This document shows positions 21,511 through 23,239 of a stretch of DNA of 23,239 bases, in pieces. The stretch comes from Elusimicrobia bacterium RIFCSPLOWO2_12_FULL_59_9 (GTDB lineage Bacteria > Elusimicrobiota > Elusimicrobia > O2-12-FULL-59-9). Within the stretch, counting starts at the first letter, position 1. Each line of letters starts with the position of its first letter. Under the pieces are notes generated by a model. That model saw only the letters and a list, made by a program, of their open reading frames with translations. It ran no database searches and was not told the origin of the DNA. A program made the position numbers and the translations under genes. The stretch lies in contig MGUX01000005.1 in NCBI GenBank assembly GCA_001800185.1, positions 1 to 23,239 of the forward strand, read 5' to 3'.

Positions 21511-21776
21511 ACGAGGAGTTTATGATTACATTTCCGTAATGTCAAGCCTGACACCGAATGCGTGGTGTAGCGGGCTTCCGAGGAAATGGCGGGTTTCACA
21601 TCGTCCAAGAGGCGCAGCTTCTTGGCGTTGGACATATAGAGTTCAACGGCTTCTTCCAGAGCCGCCTTGGCTTTCTCAAGGGTGGCGCCATAAGAGGCTA
21701 CCCCAAGTTCTGGACACTTGGAGACATAGCGTTTCCCTTCCTTCCAAATGACAGCCGTAAGATGATAGTGTTTCAT
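21426..21776 (-). pseudogene. hicB: hicB antitoxin gene truncated by the RAYT element
   Basis: Residues 1-72 are a HicB antitoxin of the short, RNase H-like type: MKHYHLTAVIWKEGKRYVSK, CPELGVASYGATLEKAKAAL, LLDDVKPAISSEARYTT. The family normally ends with one more strand. Here the frame instead runs into the element's inverted repeat (SVSGLTLRKC) and stops at 21426, inside the transposase gene. The partner hicA is absent on both sides, presumably lost with the DNA beyond the junction. The remaining peptide might still fold but has no partner here. Confidence 0.8.
21528..21554 (+). repeat. RAYT element right inverted repeat
   Basis: The partner of the left repeat, with the same hairpin in the opposite orientation (TGTCAAGCCTGACA). 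The truncated hicB frame crosses it. Confidence 0.85.
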
Positions 21777-21787
21777 GGGCTCAAAGT

Positions 21788-21817
21788 ATTATAACAGACC
21801 TTCAGAGTCTCTGCCAC
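21788..21817 (-). promoter_or_regulatory. Likely promoter of the truncated hicB
   Basis: On the minus strand, GTGGCA (21817-21812, 4 of 6 consensus matches) and TATAAT (21793-21788) are 18 bp apart. The -10 ends 11 bases before the ATG at 21776, so the leader would be only about 5 bases. Confidence 0.5.
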
Positions 21818-21897
21818 GTCCCCTCGGGACTTCCCGGCGATCAGCGGACGCGGCTATCAAGATTTTCTTCGCCGGCCTGGTCAGCGCAACCGCGATA

Positions 21898-22110
21898 CTA
21901 AGCGGCCCAATTCATCCGCAGCGTCCGGTGACGAGTCGCGCAATCTCTGAGATAGAGATTCATCAGGCTTTGATACGGCAAGCCTGTCTCTCTGGACAAT
22001 CGGCGAAAGTATTCGACCGTGGGCTCATCCAGACGGATCGTAATCTGCCTCTTAAGCGCTCTCGCGTATGGATTCCTCTTTGACTTTGAAAAATCGTATT
22101 CCTTTCTCAT
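21898..22110 (-). CDS. brnA: BrnA-type antitoxin (ribbon-helix-helix)
   Basis: The 70-residue start at 22110 is set by an ATGA overlap with the brnT stop; the frame is open further upstream only as another frame of brnT. MRKEYDFSKSKRNPYARALK is a typical BrnA N-terminus. The DNA-binding unit is RQITIRLDEPTVEYFRRLS with ETGLPYQSLMNLYLRDC. BrnA neutralises BrnT and represses the shared promoter by binding its palindromic operator. A matching palindrome is present upstream at 22408-22422. Confidence 0.88.
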   Translation of the reverse strand: MRKEYDFSKSKRNPYARALKRQITIRLDEPTVEYFRRLSRETGLPYQSLMNLYLRDCATRHRTLRMNWAA

Positions 22111-22397
22111 TGAATTCGCTCCCAATATAAAGTTTGCTCGTTCTTCGTCGCGCGGCGCGCCGAAATGAGCCGAACCGCCAAGTCTGACCGGCGATAGCAA
22201 TGGCACACAACGAGTATCCTGGGGTTGGAGCTCATTCCAAGAAGCAAGAACCTGTCCTCATCCTCATAATGCTCCGGGTCGGACATGAATCGTGCATTCT
22301 CATCGTAGAACACGCTTTGCGCCTCTTCGAACGATATCCCGTGTTTGCGCTTGTTCGTTCTGGCCTTTTCGGGGTCCCATTCGAATCGGTGGCTCAT
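22107..22397 (-). CDS. brnT: BrnT-type toxin (RelE-fold ribonuclease)
   Basis: This 96-residue toxin has the family signature near the start, FEWDPEKARTNKRKHGISFE and EEAQSVF. The C-terminal part carries ILVVCHCY and IRLISARRATKNE, in line with BrnT, where RxxS/R-type residues act as the ribonuclease active site. BrnT blocks translation by cutting RNA and is released under stress when BrnA is degraded. The gene overlaps brnA as ATGA. The start at 22397 lies only 5 bases after a -10 box, so the mRNA is likely leaderless. Confidence 0.9.
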   Translation of the reverse strand: MSHRFEWDPEKARTNKRKHGISFEEAQSVFYDENARFMSDPEHYEDEDRFLLLGMSSNPRILVVCHCYRRSDLAVRLISARRATKNEQTLYWERIQ

Positions 22398-22402
22398 ACT
22401 AC

Positions 22403-22431
22403 AGTATAACTACAATGTAGTTAACTTTCAA
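22403..22431 (-). promoter_or_regulatory. brnTA promoter
   Basis: On the minus strand TTGAAA (22431-22426) and TATACT (22408-22403) are separated by exactly 17 bp, a near-consensus sigma-70 promoter. Transcription would start about at the brnT ATG (22397). Confidence 0.75.
22408..22422. promoter_or_regulatory. Palindromic operator in the brnTA promoter
   Basis: AACTACAATGTAGTT is a 15-bp palindrome around a central A, lying between the -35 and -10 boxes and touching the -10. Binding here would block RNA polymerase, as expected for autorepression by the BrnA ribbon-helix-helix protein. A half-like ACTACAG motif lies just beyond at 22398-22404. Confidence 0.7.
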
Positions 22432-22445
22432 GGGGGCGCTTCAAA

Positions 22446-22465
22446 TCACGTAAGATGTCCCCGAA
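22446..22465 (+). repeat. Insertion sequence end, direct repeat 1
   Basis: TCACGTAAGATGTCCCCGAA matches a second copy at 22481-22500 with one mismatch, 35 bp away in the same orientation. This is the likely transposase-binding site of the DDE element that starts here. Confidence 0.7.
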
Positions 22466-22480
22466 AATGGACTCGTCAAC

Positions 22481-22500
22481 TCATGTAAGATGTCCCCGAA
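22481..22500 (+). repeat. Insertion sequence end, direct repeat 2
   Basis: TCATGTAAGATGTCCCCGAA is the inner copy of the repeated site. Repeated internal binding sites at the ends are known from several DDE insertion-sequence families. Confidence 0.7.
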
Positions 22501-22539
22501 CCAGTCCCGCAATTTGGGGCGTGTTTGGGGGTATCGCGG

Positions 22540-23239
22540 ATGAGTCCGTCGGCAAGGGGGCAGTACGTGAGGCGAATGCAAGTGTTGTACCGGGAGGCGA
22601 AAGGGCGCAGGGAAAAGAGCCGGTTGTTGGACCAGGTGAGCGAGACGCTCGGCCGCAGGCGCAGACAGGCGAAGCGGCTGATGCGCGGCAAGGAGCCGCC
22701 AATCGAGCGGCCGTTCCGGCATCGGGAGCCGGTCTATCCCGAGAGGCTGATCCGAATCCTGGAAGAGGTGTGGAAGGCGACGCAGTATCTGTGGTCGGTG
22801 AGGTTGAAGGCGGCGCTGCCGTTGTGGATGCCGTGGATCAAGCGGCGCTGGGAGTTGAGCGCGCAAGAGGAAAGGCTGCTGTTGGCCATGAGTCCGGCGA
22901 CGATGGACCGGCGGCTGGGGCCGCACAAGAGGAGGCTGGGGCACAAGATCTACGGGCAGACCAAGCCGGGGCGGTGGCTTCGGCAGACGATCCCAATCCA
23001 GACCGAGTCCTGGAACGTGCCGGGGCCGGGATGGCTGGAGGTGGACACGGTCAGTCATTCGGGTTCCAACGCTTCAGGGACATTCGCCTCAACGCTCAAC
23101 CAGGTCGATCTGTTCTCGGGCTGGGTAGAAATGCGGGCGATTCTGGGCAAGCGGGCCGAGGAAGTGGTGGCAGCGACCGAGGACATACGGCGGGAGCTGC
23201 CCTTCGAGCTCAAGGGGATGGACTCCGACAACGGCGAGG
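22540..23239 (+). CDS. DDE integrase-core transposase, partial at 3' end
   Basis: The frame from ATG 22540 (MSPSARGQYVRRMQVLYREA) is open for 233 codons up to the window edge. The N-terminal part is basic and helix-turn-helix-like (LLDQVSETLGRRRRQAKRLM). The catalytic core begins PGPGWLEVDTVSHSG, which supplies the first Asp, continues with TLNQVDLFSGWVEMRAILGK and reaches GMDSDNGE, which supplies the second Asp; the final Glu should lie beyond the edge. This is the rve/RNase H-like fold that inserts DNA. A long open frame on the opposite strand (22441-23058) is only its shadow, Pro/Arg-rich and without homology features. Confidence 0.85.
   Translation, partial: MSPSARGQYVRRMQVLYREAKGRREKSRLLDQVSETLGRRRRQAKRLMRGKEPPIERPFRHREPVYPERLIRILEEVWKATQYLWSVRLKAALPLWMPWIKRRWELSAQEERLLLAMSPATMDRRLGPHKRRLGHKIYGQTKPGRWLRQTIPIQTESWNVPGPGWLEVDTVSHSGSNASGTFASTLNQVDLFSGWVEMRAILGKRAEEVVAATEDIRRELPFELKGMDSDNGE

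Larger units (their letters stand above)
20583..21554 (-). mobile_element. Complete RAYT (REP-associated tyrosine transposase) element
   Basis: The element is about 972 bp and holds a single minus-strand transposase gene. Its ends, 20583-20609 and 21528-21554, are 27-bp inverted repeats with one mismatch. Each begins GTGTCAGGCTTGACATT, which itself folds (TGTCA GGCT TGACA), so the ends are REP-like hairpins, as expected for HUH/Y1 transposases that recognise hairpins. No target-site duplication is expected for this class. The left side cuts an FGE-like gene and the right side cuts hicB. Confidence 0.85.
22446..23239 (+). mobile_element. Left part of a DDE (integrase-core) insertion sequence, runs off the window
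   Basis: The element begins near the first repeat, about 15 bp beyond the -35 of brnTA. It contains the transposase gene starting at 22540. The right end is outside the window. I cannot assign the insertion-sequence family with certainty. Confidence 0.7.

Noticed and set aside
21818..21830. Small GTCCC/GGGAC hairpin between hicB and brnA as a terminator
   Set aside because: The loop has only 3 bases, no T tract follows, and it overlaps the proposed hicB promoter region.
22441..23058. Long open frame on the minus strand at the right edge
   Set aside because: It is Pro/Arg/Gln-rich without any family motif and lies opposite the DDE transposase, whose plus-strand frame carries the catalytic signatures.
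1..23239. CRISPR array, rRNA or tRNA gene
   Set aside because: No regularly spaced direct repeats of CRISPR type, no rRNA-like sequence and no tRNA cloverleaf were seen on reading; a covariance-model search would be decisive.

Overview
The window is GC-rich DNA from a Gram-negative bacterium. Evidence for an outer membrane and periplasm: a secreted barrel-like protein, lipoproteins with lipoboxes, a CusF-like copper protein and exported enzymes. Gene style (large unknown secreted proteins, compact operons, a small MotA-like protein) would fit Elusimicrobiota or a similar poorly sampled phylum, but no rRNA or other marker is present, so this placement is a low-confidence inference.

Layout. 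1-197 is a structured leader with a possible promoter, ahead of a ~1130-residue exported protein of unknown function (198-3590) and a small secreted membrane protein (3625-4437). 4481-6170 is a two-gene sugar cluster: a GalE-like epimerase/dehydratase and an ALG5-like family 2 glycosyltransferase. 6202-9714, minus strand, is a tight operon: envelope lipoprotein, XRE regulator, DprA (DNA uptake) and GuaB (GMP synthesis), joined by overlaps or 3-base gaps. 9820-12452, minus strand, holds a zinc-ribbon membrane protein, a CusF-like lipoprotein, a dienelactone hydrolase and a START-domain protein; the last two form an operon. 12585-17255, plus strand, holds an orphan CBS-histidine kinase, a small unknown protein, a 5'-truncated M49 peptidase, an MTH1-like Nudix hydrolase, a hairpin-rich intergenic block and a THUMP/RlmL-type RNA methyltransferase. 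17235-20110, minus strand, holds a minimal MotA-like protein, a transglutaminase-like protein and a protein with an L7/L12-like N-terminal domain. A decayed duplicate fragment of the last gene lies at 17758-17836.

From about 20290 to the right edge the DNA is accessory. It holds a 3'-truncated sulfatase-modifying-factor gene, a complete RAYT transposase element with 27-bp inverted ends, a truncated hicB, a complete brnTA toxin-antitoxin operon with a promoter/operator readable base by base, and the left part of a DDE (integrase-core) insertion sequence that runs off the window. The genes on the two sides of the RAYT element are different and both are cut off, so the junction looks like a rearrangement and not a simple insertion.

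The most unusual signal is a ~52-bp GC-rich repeat inside protein-coding genes: 48 of 52 bases are identical between dprA (8414-8465) and the START-domain gene (12331-12382), yet it is read in different frames. A diverged copy lies in the dienelactone hydrolase gene (11584-11620) and a possible one at 3930-3976. It behaves like a small mobile element tolerated inside ORFs. Other points are a C10 tract in a lipoprotein gene, alternative hairpins before the methyltransferase gene, a hairpin that buries a ribosome binding site, and nearly leaderless promoters.
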